A DNA stretch of 64,000 nt from positions 3,596,001 to 3,660,000 of the forward strand of contig NZ_JANADO010000001.1 of the NCBI RefSeq assembly GCF_024199845.1. The letters run 5' to 3'. This document shows, piece after piece, positions 19,589 through 28,913 of the stretch. Every line of letters begins with the position of its first letter. The stretch's first letter is position 1. Source of the DNA: Bradyrhizobium sp. CCGB12. GTDB taxonomy: Bacteria > Pseudomonadota > Alphaproteobacteria > Rhizobiales > Xanthobacteraceae. The position numbers were made by a program, and so were the translations under genes. The notes below the pieces were generated by a model. The model saw only the letters and a list, made by a program, of their open reading frames with translations, searched no databases and was not told the DNA's origin.

Positions 19589-20359
19589 TTAGTCATGCAT
19601 TCGATCTGCGACCTCCTGGCATGTGAGAAATGAGGTGCCGTCGAGATTACGGAGCCATATTAGCAACCGGTCCAGGGCCGCGACGCGGCTCGCCCGCGCG
19701 CTGCCATAGTCGCTGCGCGGATGCAGCGTCAGCGTGATCAGGCAGCGCTCGCGATGCATCGCCTCGATCTCCTCGCGCCACATCTTGATGACGCGATCAT
19801 GGGTCTGGCGCTGGGCGTAGAGCGTCGCGTCGATCAGGATCTCCGCATGCGGCACCTCGATCATGCCGCGGCCGCCATCGGCATCCAACGCGTAAGGATG
19901 GTCGTCGTCCTGAAAGCTCGAATCATAGCGATAGCCGAGATCGGCGAGATGTCCGAGCGTTCGTTCGGTGAGCCGGCCATGCGGCGCGCGAAAGCCGCGC
20001 GGCGCACGGCCGACGATCTGAGACAGCGTCGCATGCGCGCGCTCCAGCAGCGCCCGCTCGTCGATGTCGGCCGCATCCATCTCCTCCATCGCCCAGCCGT
20101 GCGCTGCGATCTCGTGGCCGCGGCCGGCGAGCGCTGCGATATAGGCGGGATTGGCCTCCGCCTCCGCGCCCGGCACGAACACGGTGGATTTGATGCCGTG
20201 GCGATCGAACAGGCCGAACAGCCGCTCGCAACCGACGGCATAGGCGTATTTTCCGTAAGACGCGCGGCCGAACAGCGCGTCTTCGCCTAGCTGGGTCCGC
20301 TCCACCGTCTTGCCCTGGAGGTTGACGGTGACGACGACGGGAACGATCGGCTTGCTCAT
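19589..20359 (-). CDS. CE4/PuuE-like polysaccharide-deacetylase-fold protein with degenerate metal site
   Basis: A 256-residue protein of the NodB/CE4 deacetylase fold and last gene of the leftward operon. Motif 1 reads TVNLQG instead of the usual Asp-Asp pair. Motif 2 reads AAHGWAMEEM, so the second metal His is replaced by Met. The RAPHGRLTE and LTLHPRSDYG motifs remain. These changes resemble the PuuE allantoinase-like branch, which works without the canonical metal, so a small-molecule amidohydrolase is more likely than a chitin or peptidoglycan deacetylase. The ATG at 20359 overlaps the stop of the upstream paralogue (ATGA), which decides the start and implies translational coupling. Confidence 0.75.
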   Translation of the reverse strand: MSKPIVPVVVTVNLQGKTVERTQLGEDALFGRASYGKYAYAVGCERLFGLFDRHGIKSTVFVPGAEAEANPAYIAALAGRGHEIAAHGWAMEEMDAADIDERALLERAHATLSQIVGRAPRGFRAPHGRLTERTLGHLADLGYRYDSSFQDDDHPYALDADGGRGMIEVPHAEILIDATLYAQRQTHDRVIKMWREEIEAMHRERCLITLTLHPRSDYGSARASRVAALDRLLIWLRNLDGTSFLTCQEVADRMHD

Positions 20360-21201
20360 TGTCCGCCCCAGTCCCGCCGCCAGTCGGACGGATTCGTCAG
20401 GCACCATTCGGCAAGCTCCAGCATGCCGACGAAACGCACGCCCTCGTGCTGCTTGGCGTATTTGATCAGCCCTTCGACCGCCGCGACGCGCGCGGGCGAG
20501 CCGGAGCCGTAACCGACGCGCGGATGGAAGGTCAGGTTGTAGTAGCCGCCCTCGGCATAGATGGCGTCGAACTCCTGCTCCCAGTGCGCCAGCACTTCCG
20601 ACGGCGGCGTGTAGCTGACGCGGTAGAACGGGAAATCATCTAAGCTCGAGGTGTTGTTGGGCAGGCAGACATAGTCGCTGCGCTCCTCGCCGTCATAGCG
20701 GGCGAGATATGGCAGGTCGAAATCCTTGTCGCTGGAATCGTAGACATAGCCGAGCTCGCGGAGCTTGCGCAACGTGCGCGCGGTCTTGTGGCCCGATGGC
20801 GAACGCCATCCCCTCGGAGCGAGGCCGGTAATCTCGGTGAGCAGCTTGTGCGTTCGTTCCAGCAGCTCCGGCTCGGCATCGCCGGGATCGACGCCTTCGT
20901 GAAAATAGCCGTGCGAGCCAATCTCGATGCCGGAGCGCGAGATGTCGCGGACGAGACCGGGGCTTTCTTCGGCGTCATATCCGGAGACGTAGAACGTCCA
21001 GGGCACGTCGTGCCGCATGAACATGTCGACAAACCGGGGAATACCGCATTTGGCGGAGTAGCGGCCGTGCGAGCGGGCCCCGAGCGGCAATTGCCCGCGG
21101 CCGCGCTCCAGCGAGGTGCCGTCGAAATCGAGGGTGAGGCCGACGACGCAGCGCGCACCGTCAGGCCAGGCATGCTGCCTGCGCTGGGCAAGGGAGATCA
21201 T
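20356..21201 (-). CDS. CE4 polysaccharide deacetylase family protein, metal site intact
   Basis: A 281-residue NodB-fold hydrolase that should remove N- or O-acyl groups or open an amide. Motif 1 is LTLDFDG, motif 2 SHGYFHEG (His-x3-His), motif 3 RSPSGHKT and motif 4 TFHPRVGYGSGSP. The layout is like the HpPgdA/PuuE-type single-domain proteins, without a signal peptide, so it is likely cytoplasmic. Start at 21201 is set by an ATGA overlap with the stop of the upstream binding-protein gene. It is paired with a degenerate paralogue downstream. Context (peptide-type ABC transporter, C45 hydrolase) suggests it acts on an imported amide or acylated amine; the substrate is unknown. Confidence 0.8.
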   Translation of the reverse strand: MISLAQRRQHAWPDGARCVVGLTLDFDGTSLERGRGQLPLGARSHGRYSAKCGIPRFVDMFMRHDVPWTFYVSGYDAEESPGLVRDISRSGIEIGSHGYFHEGVDPGDAEPELLERTHKLLTEITGLAPRGWRSPSGHKTARTLRKLRELGYVYDSSDKDFDLPYLARYDGEERSDYVCLPNNTSSLDDFPFYRVSYTPPSEVLAHWEQEFDAIYAEGGYYNLTFHPRVGYGSGSPARVAAVEGLIKYAKQHEGVRFVGMLELAEWCLTNPSDWRRDWGGQ

Positions 21202-22745
21202 GGGACAAGCTCGACATTCCAGAAGCGGGGTTTTCGGCCCGCCCATGGCGCGTAGCCGCGCACCTTGGGCGAGGCGGCGGAGACATTGACGCCGGAGCTC
21301 CACACGATCATCGGCGCATCGTCGACGAACAGCTTGTGGACCGCATCGAACAGCGGCTGCCGCGCCTCGGGCGCGACTGTCTCCATCAGCTTGCCGAGCA
21401 GATCGATCGCAGCACCGTTGCCCCAGACCTTGTCCGGCTGCGTGGCCTTGTCGCCGATGAAGCGGTCGAGGCCGAAGGCCGGGTCGAGATACGGCGTGTA
21501 GTTCCACACCATCAGCTGATAGTCGCCCTTGTTGTAGCGGCTGAGCTGGGTCGCGAACTCGACGACTTCGACGGTGAGGTTGAGGCCGGCTTGCTGCGCC
21601 ATCGCCTGTGCCAGCACGGCGACGTCGTTCATGACGGGAAAGCGCGAATTGGTGGTGATCTTGATCGGCTCGCCCTTGTATCCCGCCTCCTTCAGAAGCT
21701 TCGTCGCGCGCGCGATATCAAGACTGTAGCCGGCCTGCTCGACTGCGCCGTAATAGCGGCTCGACAGCGGGACAAGCGAGGTGCTCGGCTTGGCATAGCC
21801 ATCAGTTAGGCCATCGCTCATGCTGGGATAATCGAGCGAGGCCGCAATCGCCTCGCGGATGCGCTTGTCCTTGAGCAGCGGATCGTTGGTCTGCATCACG
21901 ATGGCGTTCAGCGAGGCGACCGGTGCCGCGCTGATCACGAGCCCCGCCGACTTCAGCTCGCCCGCGAATTTGGGATCGGCGGAGGGCCAGAGATCGAGAT
22001 TGCCTGACTGAATCGCCGCCTTCGCCGCCGCGGTGTCGGGCACGATGGACAACCTGACGCGGTCGACCTTGGCAAGCTTGACGCCGGCGAGCCCATCGCT
22101 AGGCTCGCTGCGCGCGGCATAGGCCTCGTTGCGGGCGAGTTCGATGAACTGACCGCGGCGCCACTCAGTGAGCTTGAACGGGCCGGTGCCGATCGCCTTC
22201 TGCCAGGTGCCGTCCGCACCGACGGAGTCAGGATGCGCGATGCCGGTGCCGTCGCAATCCGCCCGCGCCATCGTGCTGAGGAAGGCGCCGGTCGGCTCGG
22301 CCAGACGGAAGACGACCTGCTGCGGCGATGGCGTCGTGATCTCGGCGATCTTGATTTTTCGCGTGCCGTCGAAATTGGTCCGGCATGGCCAGCCGGATTT
22401 GGGATCGAGGAAGCGTTCCCAGGTCCACGCCACCTCGCGCGAGGTCAGAGGCGCGCCGTTGTGGAACGTTACGCCCTCGCGCAGCGTGAAGGTGTAGGTG
22501 CGGCTATCCGCCGAGGTCTCGATCGCCTTCGCCAGCATCGGCGCAACCGTGCCGTCGGCGCGCCAGGCGACTAGGCCTTCATAGATCTGTTGAAGCACGA
22601 GGCCGGTGTTGTCGTCGGGGCTGTTGCCCGGCATCAGGCCGCGAATGTCGGTGGTGATCATGCTGCGCAAGACGCTCTCGGCGCGGGCCGCGGACAGCGA
22701 GACAAGCATCAGACACAACGCAACCACAAAACGCTTCATACCCAA
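21198..22745 (-). CDS. ABC transporter substrate-binding protein, family 5 (dipeptide/oligopeptide type), copy 1
   Basis: A 515-residue periplasmic binding protein of the DppA/OppA/GsiB family. It has a Sec signal peptide with likely cleavage after ARA near residue 22, then the family-5 core (ITTDIRGLMPGNSPDDNTGL; LREGVTFHNGAPLTSREVAW). It feeds the permease and ATPase genes immediately upstream. It is about the usual length. A second, diverged family-5 binding protein is encoded in the same operon at 26121-27686, an unusual duplication implying two ligands or one ligand with two affinity states. The start is 8 bases after the stop of the ATPase gene. Confidence 0.88.
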   Translation of the reverse strand: MGMKRFVVALCLMLVSLSAARAESVLRSMITTDIRGLMPGNSPDDNTGLVLQQIYEGLVAWRADGTVAPMLAKAIETSADSRTYTFTLREGVTFHNGAPLTSREVAWTWERFLDPKSGWPCRTNFDGTRKIKIAEITTPSPQQVVFRLAEPTGAFLSTMARADCDGTGIAHPDSVGADGTWQKAIGTGPFKLTEWRRGQFIELARNEAYAARSEPSDGLAGVKLAKVDRVRLSIVPDTAAAKAAIQSGNLDLWPSADPKFAGELKSAGLVISAAPVASLNAIVMQTNDPLLKDKRIREAIAASLDYPSMSDGLTDGYAKPSTSLVPLSSRYYGAVEQAGYSLDIARATKLLKEAGYKGEPIKITTNSRFPVMNDVAVLAQAMAQQAGLNLTVEVVEFATQLSRYNKGDYQLMVWNYTPYLDPAFGLDRFIGDKATQPDKVWGNGAAIDLLGKLMETVAPEARQPLFDAVHKLFVDDAPMIVWSSGVNVSAASPKVRGYAPWAGRKPRFWNVELVP

Positions 22746-22753
22746 TATCCTGT

Positions 22754-24361
22754 CTAGCCCGAGGCGCGCGCCTCCGCCGCCCCCGCAAAATCCAGCACGG
22801 GCGCGGCCGCGAGCAGCGCCTTGGTGTAATCGTGCCGGGGGTGATCGAAGACATCGTCGCGCGAGCCCTGCTCGACGATCTTGCCGCCCTGCATCACCAC
22901 GACGCGGTCGGCGACCTGCTCGACCGCCGCGAGGTCGTGGCTGATGAACAGGCAGGCAAAGCCGTATTGCGCCTGCAGCCGCTCGAACAATTTCAGCACC
23001 TGCGCCTGAATGGTCATGTCGAGCGCCGAGACCGGCTCGTCGGCGACGACGAAGGCCGGCTCGCGCACGATGGCGCGGGCGATCGCGATGCGCTGGCGCT
23101 GCCCCCCGGACAATTCATGCGGCCAACGTTTGCCGAGGCCGACGAGCCCGACCTCGTCCAGCATCGCCTCGACGCGCCTGTCGCGCTCGGCTGTCCTCAG
23201 CTCCGGGACATGACGCAGCGGCTCGGCGACGATCTCACCGACGCGCATGCGCGGGTCGAGCGAGGAATAGGGATCCTGGAACACGAGCTGCGAGGCGAGA
23301 CGAAAGTCGCGATCGATGGTTGACGTCACGTCCCTGCCCCGGAACCTGATCTCACCGCCCGATGTCGGGATCAGCCGCAGCATGGCTCGGCCGAGCGTGG
23401 TCTTGCCGGAGCCGCTGCCGCCGACCACCGCAACCGTCTCACCCGCGGCGATGTCGAGATCGACGCCGTTGACGGCGGAGACGCCGGTGTCACGGCGGAA
23501 CAATCGCTGCCGCCCGGCGAAGCCGACCTTGAGATCACGCACGCTGACGAGAGGCTCGCCGCCCTGGCGCGCCTTGGACGCGGCGCCCCGGCGCGGCAGG
23601 GCTTCGACCAGACGTTTGGTGTAGGCCTCGCGCGGCGAGAACAGGATCTGCCGCGTCGTGCCTGTCTCGATCATCTTGCCCTGGCGCAGCACCAGCGCGC
23701 GCTGCGCATAGCGCGAGACGAGGCCGAGATTGTGGGTGATCAGCATCACCGAGGTGCCATGGTCGCGCGCGAGCCCGACCATGAGGTCGAGCACCTCGCG
23801 CTGGGTCAGCGTATCCAGCGCCGTGGTTGGCTCGTCCGCGATCAGCAGCTTTGGCTTCAGCAGCATCACCGAGGCCAGCATGATGCGCTGACGCATCCCG
23901 CCGGAGAATTCGTGCGGATAGGCGTCGAAGGTACGTTCGGGGTCGCGGATCTGAACGCGCGCGAGCATGTCGAGGCAGCGCTGCCTGATCGCGCGCTTGC
24001 CCAGCCGCTCATGCAGGCCGAGCCCTTCCGCCATCTGCGCACCGACACTGATGGCGGGATTGAGCGAGACCATCGGCTCCTGGAACACCATGCCGACGGT
24101 CGGCCCGCGCAAGGTCCGCATCTGGCGCGCGGAGACATTGGCGAGATCGACACCGTCGAGCACGATGCGGCCGCCGGCCTTGCGCAGGCCCGGTGGCAGC
24201 AGGCCGAGCACCGCACGAGCGGCCGCGGTCTTGCCGCTGCCGGATTCGCCGACGACAGCGAGGAACTCACCACGCTCGACCGCGAAGGAGACGTCGTCGA
24301 CGATCACCGCCTTGCTGGCGGCGACCTCGATGCGCAGGTTTTCGACCGCCAGCAGGCTCAT
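22754..24361 (-). CDS. dipeptide-type ABC transporter, fused double ATP-binding protein
   Basis: A 535-residue protein carrying two complete ATPase domains, equivalent to DppD plus DppF (GsiA-like). Domain 1 has Walker A GESGSGKT at about residue 38, signature FSGGMRQRI and Walker B LLIADEPTTALD. Domain 2, from about residue 280, has GGSGSGKTT, LSGGQRQRIAIARA and VVADEPVSALD. It energises uptake through the two permeases encoded just upstream. Start at 24361 forms an ATGA overlap with the permease stop; longer upstream frames only read through the permease gene. Confidence 0.9.
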   Translation of the reverse strand: MSLLAVENLRIEVAASKAVIVDDVSFAVERGEFLAVVGESGSGKTAAARAVLGLLPPGLRKAGGRIVLDGVDLANVSARQMRTLRGPTVGMVFQEPMVSLNPAISVGAQMAEGLGLHERLGKRAIRQRCLDMLARVQIRDPERTFDAYPHEFSGGMRQRIMLASVMLLKPKLLIADEPTTALDTLTQREVLDLMVGLARDHGTSVMLITHNLGLVSRYAQRALVLRQGKMIETGTTRQILFSPREAYTKRLVEALPRRGAASKARQGGEPLVSVRDLKVGFAGRQRLFRRDTGVSAVNGVDLDIAAGETVAVVGGSGSGKTTLGRAMLRLIPTSGGEIRFRGRDVTSTIDRDFRLASQLVFQDPYSSLDPRMRVGEIVAEPLRHVPELRTAERDRRVEAMLDEVGLVGLGKRWPHELSGGQRQRIAIARAIVREPAFVVADEPVSALDMTIQAQVLKLFERLQAQYGFACLFISHDLAAVEQVADRVVVMQGGKIVEQGSRDDVFDHPRHDYTKALLAAAPVLDFAGAAEARASG

Positions 24362-25170
24362 CCGTGCGCCATCCTGGGGTCGAGGCGATCGCGCAAGGAG
24401 TCGCCGAGGAGATTGATGCCGAGCAGCGTCAGCGCGATGCAGAGGCCCGGCGCGATCGAGAGCCAAGCCGCCGTCTCCATGAACGGACGGCTTGCCGCCA
24501 GCATATTGCCCCAGGTCGGCGCCGGCGGCGGCACGCCGAGGCCGAGGAAGCTCAGGGCGCTCTCGGCCAGCAGCACCCAGCCGAACATGCTGGTCGCGAG
24601 CACCGCAACCGGCGCGATCGCGTTCGGCATGACGTGGCGGAGCATCGAATAGACCTCGGAATTACCGATGACGCGCGAGGCCTCGACATATTCCTTCTCG
24701 CGGATCGACAGCACGGTACCGCGCACCACACGGACGACCGAGGGGATGTAGGCGAGCCCAAGTGCCAGGATCAGTCCGACCTTGTTCGCGCCGACGACGA
24801 TCATCACGGCCAGCGCTAGCAGAATCCCGGGAAACGCAAGCAAGGCGTCGTTGACAGCCATGATGATGCGGTCGGCCCAGCCGCGGATGTAACCAGCCGC
24901 GCAGCCGATCACCATGCCGGCAGTGACGGCGACCAGCACCGTGACCAAAGCGATGATCACGCTTGCGCCGGCCCCGACCATGATGCGGCTCAGTACGTCG
25001 CGTCCGAATTCGTCAGTGCCGAGCCAGTGCAGCGACGACGGCGCCTGCAACCGCGCGCGCAAATTGATGCGCAGCGGATCGAACGGGGTCCAGAACGCCG
25101 CGGTGACGGCCGCACCGAGGAGGAACGCCATGAGGGACCCGCCGATCGCGGTGTTGGCGCGCATCCTCAT
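24358..25170 (-). CDS. dipeptide-type ABC transporter permease, DppC-like
   Basis: A 270-residue inner-membrane permease of the DppC/OppC family. It has an N-terminal membrane segment, the short periplasmic HWLGTDEFGRDVLSR motif typical of DppC, then about five more membrane segments and the EAA loop (EYVEASRVIGNSEVYSMLRH) that contacts the ATPase. Start at 25170 overlaps the DppB-like stop (ATGA). It forms the heterodimeric channel with the neighbouring DppB-like protein. Confidence 0.9.
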   Translation of the reverse strand: MRMRANTAIGGSLMAFLLGAAVTAAFWTPFDPLRINLRARLQAPSSLHWLGTDEFGRDVLSRIMVGAGASVIIALVTVLVAVTAGMVIGCAAGYIRGWADRIIMAVNDALLAFPGILLALAVMIVVGANKVGLILALGLAYIPSVVRVVRGTVLSIREKEYVEASRVIGNSEVYSMLRHVMPNAIAPVAVLATSMFGWVLLAESALSFLGLGVPPPAPTWGNMLAASRPFMETAAWLSIAPGLCIALTLLGINLLGDSLRDRLDPRMAHG

Positions 25171-26111
25171 GCCACCGTCACCCTGGGATCGAACAGCGGA
25201 TAGCAGAGGTCGACGATGAGGTTGACGACGACGTAGATCACGGCGGTGAACAAGAGGCAGCCCTGTACCACCGGATAGTCGCGCGCGAAAATGGAATCGA
25301 CCAGCAACCGTCCGAGGCCCGGCAGCGTGAAGACGGTCTCGATCACGGCGATGCCACCGAGGAGATGACCGAGCACGAGGCCGATCAGCGTCCAGGTCGG
25401 CGCGAACGCGTTGGGCAGAACATGCCGGGCAAGCACCCGCCATTCCGGAACGCCCTTGGCGCGCGCATGCGTGACATATTCGAGCCTGAGCACCTCGATC
25501 GAAGCCGCGCGCGCCATGCGCGTGAGCACGCCGATCTCGACCATGGTCAAGGTCGCAATCGGCAGCACGATGAAGGTCGCTGCCTGCCAGTAGTTCTCCG
25601 CGAACGGCACGTAGCCGATCACCGGTAGCCATTTCAGCTTGAGGCCGAACAGGAGCAGCAGCAGCAGGCCAAGCCAGAAGCTCGGGATCGACAGCAGCAA
25701 TGTGGCCCCGCCGACGATCGAGAGATCGAGCAGGCTGTTCTGCTTCCAGGCCGCAACGAGGCCGGCCGGGACCGCGATGCAGGCAGCCGCAGCGACCGCC
25801 ACCAGCACGATGACGGCGCTGACCTGGAAGCGCTCGAGGATCAGCGGCAGGACCGCGAGATCATTGGTGATGGAGCGACCAAAATCGCCGGCGGCAAGCT
25901 TTGCGATCCAGTGCATGAACTGGACCGGGATCGGCTGGTCGAGGCCAAGCTGCGCGCGGAGCTGCGCCGCCTGCGCGGGATCGGCGGCATCGCCGAGCAT
26001 CACCTGCACCGGGTCGCCCGGAATGAGCCGCACCAGCGCAAACACGGCAATCGCGACCAGCAGCAGCGTCGGGATCGTCATCGCCAACCGTCTTGCGAGG
26101 TAACTCAACAT
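25167..26111 (-). CDS. dipeptide-type ABC transporter permease, DppB-like
   Basis: A 314-residue inner-membrane permease of the DppB/OppB family. It opens with a membrane helix followed by the family hallmark IPGDPVQVMLGDAAD. The EAA loop reads EYVTHARAKGVPEWRVLARH, and the C-terminal DLCYPLFDPRV is also typical. It pairs with the DppC-like gene, whose start overlaps its stop. It lies 9 bases downstream of the second binding-protein gene, so uptake genes form one transcript. Confidence 0.9.
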   Translation of the reverse strand: MLSYLARRLAMTIPTLLLVAIAVFALVRLIPGDPVQVMLGDAADPAQAAQLRAQLGLDQPIPVQFMHWIAKLAAGDFGRSITNDLAVLPLILERFQVSAVIVLVAVAAAACIAVPAGLVAAWKQNSLLDLSIVGGATLLLSIPSFWLGLLLLLLFGLKLKWLPVIGYVPFAENYWQAATFIVLPIATLTMVEIGVLTRMARAASIEVLRLEYVTHARAKGVPEWRVLARHVLPNAFAPTWTLIGLVLGHLLGGIAVIETVFTLPGLGRLLVDSIFARDYPVVQGCLLFTAVIYVVVNLIVDLCYPLFDPRVTVA

Positions 26112-26120
26112 GGCGCCGCC

Positions 26121-27686
26121 CTACTCGACCGTGACGCCCCAGAACCGCGGCTCCGGATAGAGCCAACCGGCATAGCCCTTGATGCTCTTGCGCAGCGCCG
26201 TCAGCTCGGCGCCGTTGAACAGCACGATCATCGGCACGTCGGCGATGAAGCGCTTGTGCATCTCGTCGAACAGCGCCTGCCGCTTCGCGGTATCGTCTGT
26301 TATCATCGACTGGCGCAGCATCTCCTGCGCCTCCGGATTGTCCCAGACCTTGCGCGGCTGCGTCGCCTTCGGCCCGGTCAGCATCTCGAAGCTCAAGGAA
26401 GGATCGAGCCGCGCCGAATAGACGAAGGCCATGGACTGGTAATCGCCACGGTTGTAGCGGTCGAGCTGCGCCGCCCAATCCATCACCTCGAGCTCGATAT
26501 TGATACCGACAGCCTGTGCCATTGCCTGCACCAGAACGGAAGAGTCGAACACGAAGCTGTAGCGCTTGTTGGTGATCATCTTGATCGGCTGGCCGCGATA
26601 GCCGGCCTCCAGCAGCAGCTTCCTTGCCTCCGCGATGTTCTGTGCGTAACCATGCGACTGCACCTCTCCGTAGAAAGGGCTGCCAATCGGCAGTGCGGAA
26701 TTGTTGGGGCGCGCGGTGCCCTGCATCACCGCATCGACGATCTGGGCGGTGTCGATGGACAGCGCGATGGCGCGGCGGATCCGCACGTCCTTCAACAGGG
26801 GATCTCTGGTCTGGAACAGGATGCCGGTCAGGCCGAGAGCGGGCGTGATGCTGAGCTGCACTTCGGGGCGCGACTTCAGCTCTTCGAGGTCGGGGATCGA
26901 CAGGCTCATGATGACATCGAGCGAGCCGCTGAGCAGCCCGGCTTTCGCGGCCGAGCTGTCCGGGATCACGTTGAAGCGCACACGATCGACCTTGACGTCC
27001 TTGGCGCCGGTGTACCCGGTGCGCGGCTCGCTGCGCGAGACGTAGCCGTCGAAACGGACCAGATCCATATACTGTCCCCGCTTCCACTCGCCGAGCTTGA
27101 ACGGACCGGTGCCGATGGGCGCGATCCACTTGCCGTCAGGGCCGACGGAATCGCGATGGATGATCGCGGTCTGGCCGCAATCGGGCCGCGCCAGGGTCGG
27201 CAGGAACAAGGCCGTCGGCTGGTCGAGCGTAATGGCGACGGTCTGCGGATCAGGCGCCTCGATCTTCTCGATCCGCGCGATGCCGGTGGCGCTGAACTCG
27301 GACAGGCAACGCCATTGCGTCGTAGGGTCCAGCCAGCGCTTCAGCGACCAGACCACGTCATCCGAGGTCATGGTTGCGCCGTTGTGGAACTTGACGCCCT
27401 GGCGCAGGCGGAACGTATAGGTCTTGCCCTCGTTCGAAACGGTCCAGCTGTCAGCCAGCATCGGGCCGATCGAGGTGTCGTCGCGGAAGGCGACCAACCC
27501 CTCGACGACATGCGCCACCACGGCATCCGTGTTGGCGTCGCGGTTGGTGCCGGGATCGGTCGAGCGGATATCGGCGTTGAGCCGCGTCCTCAATAATGTT
27601 TCGGCGCCGGCCGTCCCCAGCATCGCCCACAGGGCCAGCGCGGCCAGACCGACCGCCCATGACGGCGATGGGCAACGCCGCCGCAT
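26121..27686 (-). CDS. ABC transporter substrate-binding protein, family 5, copy 2
   Basis: A binding protein of about 521 residues in the DppA/OppA family with an N-terminal signal peptide ending near GTAGAE. It shares the family layout with copy 1 (ADIRSTDPGTNRDANTDAVV; LRQGVKFHNGATMTSDDVVW) but is clearly diverged. It lies between the C45 hydrolase gene and the permeases. The ATG at 27686 overlaps the preceding stop as TGATG; a GTG one codon upstream is an alternative start. Confidence 0.88.
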   Translation of the reverse strand: MRRRCPSPSWAVGLAALALWAMLGTAGAETLLRTRLNADIRSTDPGTNRDANTDAVVAHVVEGLVAFRDDTSIGPMLADSWTVSNEGKTYTFRLRQGVKFHNGATMTSDDVVWSLKRWLDPTTQWRCLSEFSATGIARIEKIEAPDPQTVAITLDQPTALFLPTLARPDCGQTAIIHRDSVGPDGKWIAPIGTGPFKLGEWKRGQYMDLVRFDGYVSRSEPRTGYTGAKDVKVDRVRFNVIPDSSAAKAGLLSGSLDVIMSLSIPDLEELKSRPEVQLSITPALGLTGILFQTRDPLLKDVRIRRAIALSIDTAQIVDAVMQGTARPNNSALPIGSPFYGEVQSHGYAQNIAEARKLLLEAGYRGQPIKMITNKRYSFVFDSSVLVQAMAQAVGINIELEVMDWAAQLDRYNRGDYQSMAFVYSARLDPSLSFEMLTGPKATQPRKVWDNPEAQEMLRQSMITDDTAKRQALFDEMHKRFIADVPMIVLFNGAELTALRKSIKGYAGWLYPEPRFWGVTVE

Positions 27687-28846
27687 CACGCCGACCCTGC
27701 CGCGGCAGAACGCTCGAACGCCGCGCGCCCGATCTCGTCGATCTCGAGCCGGTAGGTGGTGAACTCGCGATTGAGCGCCGGCAGCGGCGCCACCTGCATC
27801 AGCCCGCCTGCCGGCTCCATCAGGATCATCGCCACGGTGGCGCTGAGATTGTTGCTGAGGTTACGGCGTGGCGGACGGCAGACCGACCAGGGATAGGCGA
27901 ATTCGTCGAACAGTGCATTCTTGACGGTGTCGAAGGTGATGCTGCCGATATGCGGCTGGAGCAGATCGCGGACGCGAATGTCGCGGTAGAGACTATCAGG
28001 CGTGTTGAAGATGCCGGTGTCCTTCAGCTTGCTGAGCGCAACGGGGCTGAGGAAGTTATTGGCGTGGACCAGAAGGCCGTTCTGCGGATGCACCTGGAAG
28101 GTCTCATCCGGAGCACACTCGAAGTCGATCGCCACGCCCTCGCGATGGCTGACGATCATGTTGTTGGCCGCCGACTTTTTCGTGCAATAGACCGCGCGCA
28201 TGGCGAGCGCCAGATGCTCGTTCTCCAGGACCTTGCGGCGGATCAGCGCCAGCGGCACGCCGACCTGACGATAGTCCCGATCGCTCTCGAGATAGTTCGC
28301 GGTGATTGCGATGCCGACGGCATTGAAGCCGCAGCGGCCGAGCGCGCCGGCCTCAGTGAAAGTCATCAGATCCGGGCCGTCGTCGCGCCGGACCTTCAGC
28401 ACCACTGCCGTCTCCGCGCATTCGCGCTTCCAGTCCCAGTTCTGGGCGTGGATCAGGCGGCCATCGGCGGTCGCCTGCGGCAGCACGACGACGCCGGTGC
28501 AACCGTCCGGATCTTCCGGCGTCTTCAGGCGCGCGCGGATCGCAGGGTTCGCGAGCTTGATGATCTCGGTGCGGGCATTGAGCAGGACGACATCCTCGAA
28601 CGGAATGTCGGCACCTTCGGCAATGCCGCGCATCTCCTCGATATAGCTGGGGTCGAACCCCTCGATGACGGGCAGATAGTCACGCACCAGCTCGGCGACG
28701 CCCTTCGCGTCGAGCGAGAGCTCCTTCAACTGCGCGAAGTAATGCGTGGTCCCCTTCTTGATGCGGCTCGCCGCCTTCTGTCCGTACTGACGTCCACGCT
28801 CGTGCGGAGGACCGGAGATTTCGATGAGGGGAAAGGGTTCGACCAT
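27686..28846 (-). CDS. C45-family N-terminal-nucleophile hydrolase/acyltransferase (isopenicillin N acyltransferase-like)
   Basis: A 386-residue protein of the acyl-CoA:6-aminopenicillanate acyltransferase / peptidase C45 family. These enzymes self-cleave before a Cys that becomes the N-terminal nucleophile and then cut or transfer acyl groups on amides. Here the nucleophile is Cys116 in DPDGCTG, with downstream family features HAQNWDWK and VLLNARTEI. There is no signal peptide, so it is probably cytoplasmic. It is first in the leftward transport operon. Start at 28846 (MVEPFPLIEISG) agrees with the family N-terminus and leaves a short divergent promoter region to the GntR gene. Hydrolysis of an imported N-acyl or beta-amino amide is inferred. 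Confidence 0.85.
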   Translation of the reverse strand: MVEPFPLIEISGPPHERGRQYGQKAASRIKKGTTHYFAQLKELSLDAKGVAELVRDYLPVIEGFDPSYIEEMRGIAEGADIPFEDVVLLNARTEIIKLANPAIRARLKTPEDPDGCTGVVVLPQATADGRLIHAQNWDWKRECAETAVVLKVRRDDGPDLMTFTEAGALGRCGFNAVGIAITANYLESDRDYRQVGVPLALIRRKVLENEHLALAMRAVYCTKKSAANNMIVSHREGVAIDFECAPDETFQVHPQNGLLVHANNFLSPVALSKLKDTGIFNTPDSLYRDIRVRDLLQPHIGSITFDTVKNALFDEFAYPWSVCRPPRRNLSNNLSATVAMILMEPAGGLMQVAPLPALNREFTTYRLEIDEIGRAAFERSAAAGSA

Positions 28847-28887
28847 GGGACGCCAAGTTCCATTTGCTATCTCATGAAGCCTAATGT

Positions 28888-28913
28888 ATTTTGTGATGAC
28901 ATGAAACAAAAAT
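28888..28913. promoter_or_regulatory. candidate GntR operator
   Basis: Inverted repeat ATTTTGT (28888-28894) and ACAAAAAT (28906-28913), spacer 11, in the divergent region between the C45 hydrolase and GntR genes. It overlaps the likely GntR start at 28901. The TTGT/ACAA half-sites are of the style bound by FadR-like regulators. Assignment is by position only. Confidence 0.35.

Noticed and set aside
27596..28900. N-terminal extension of the GntR frame to a 750-residue protein
   Set aside because: The extension is antisense to the C45 hydrolase gene; regulator homology begins only near 28901.
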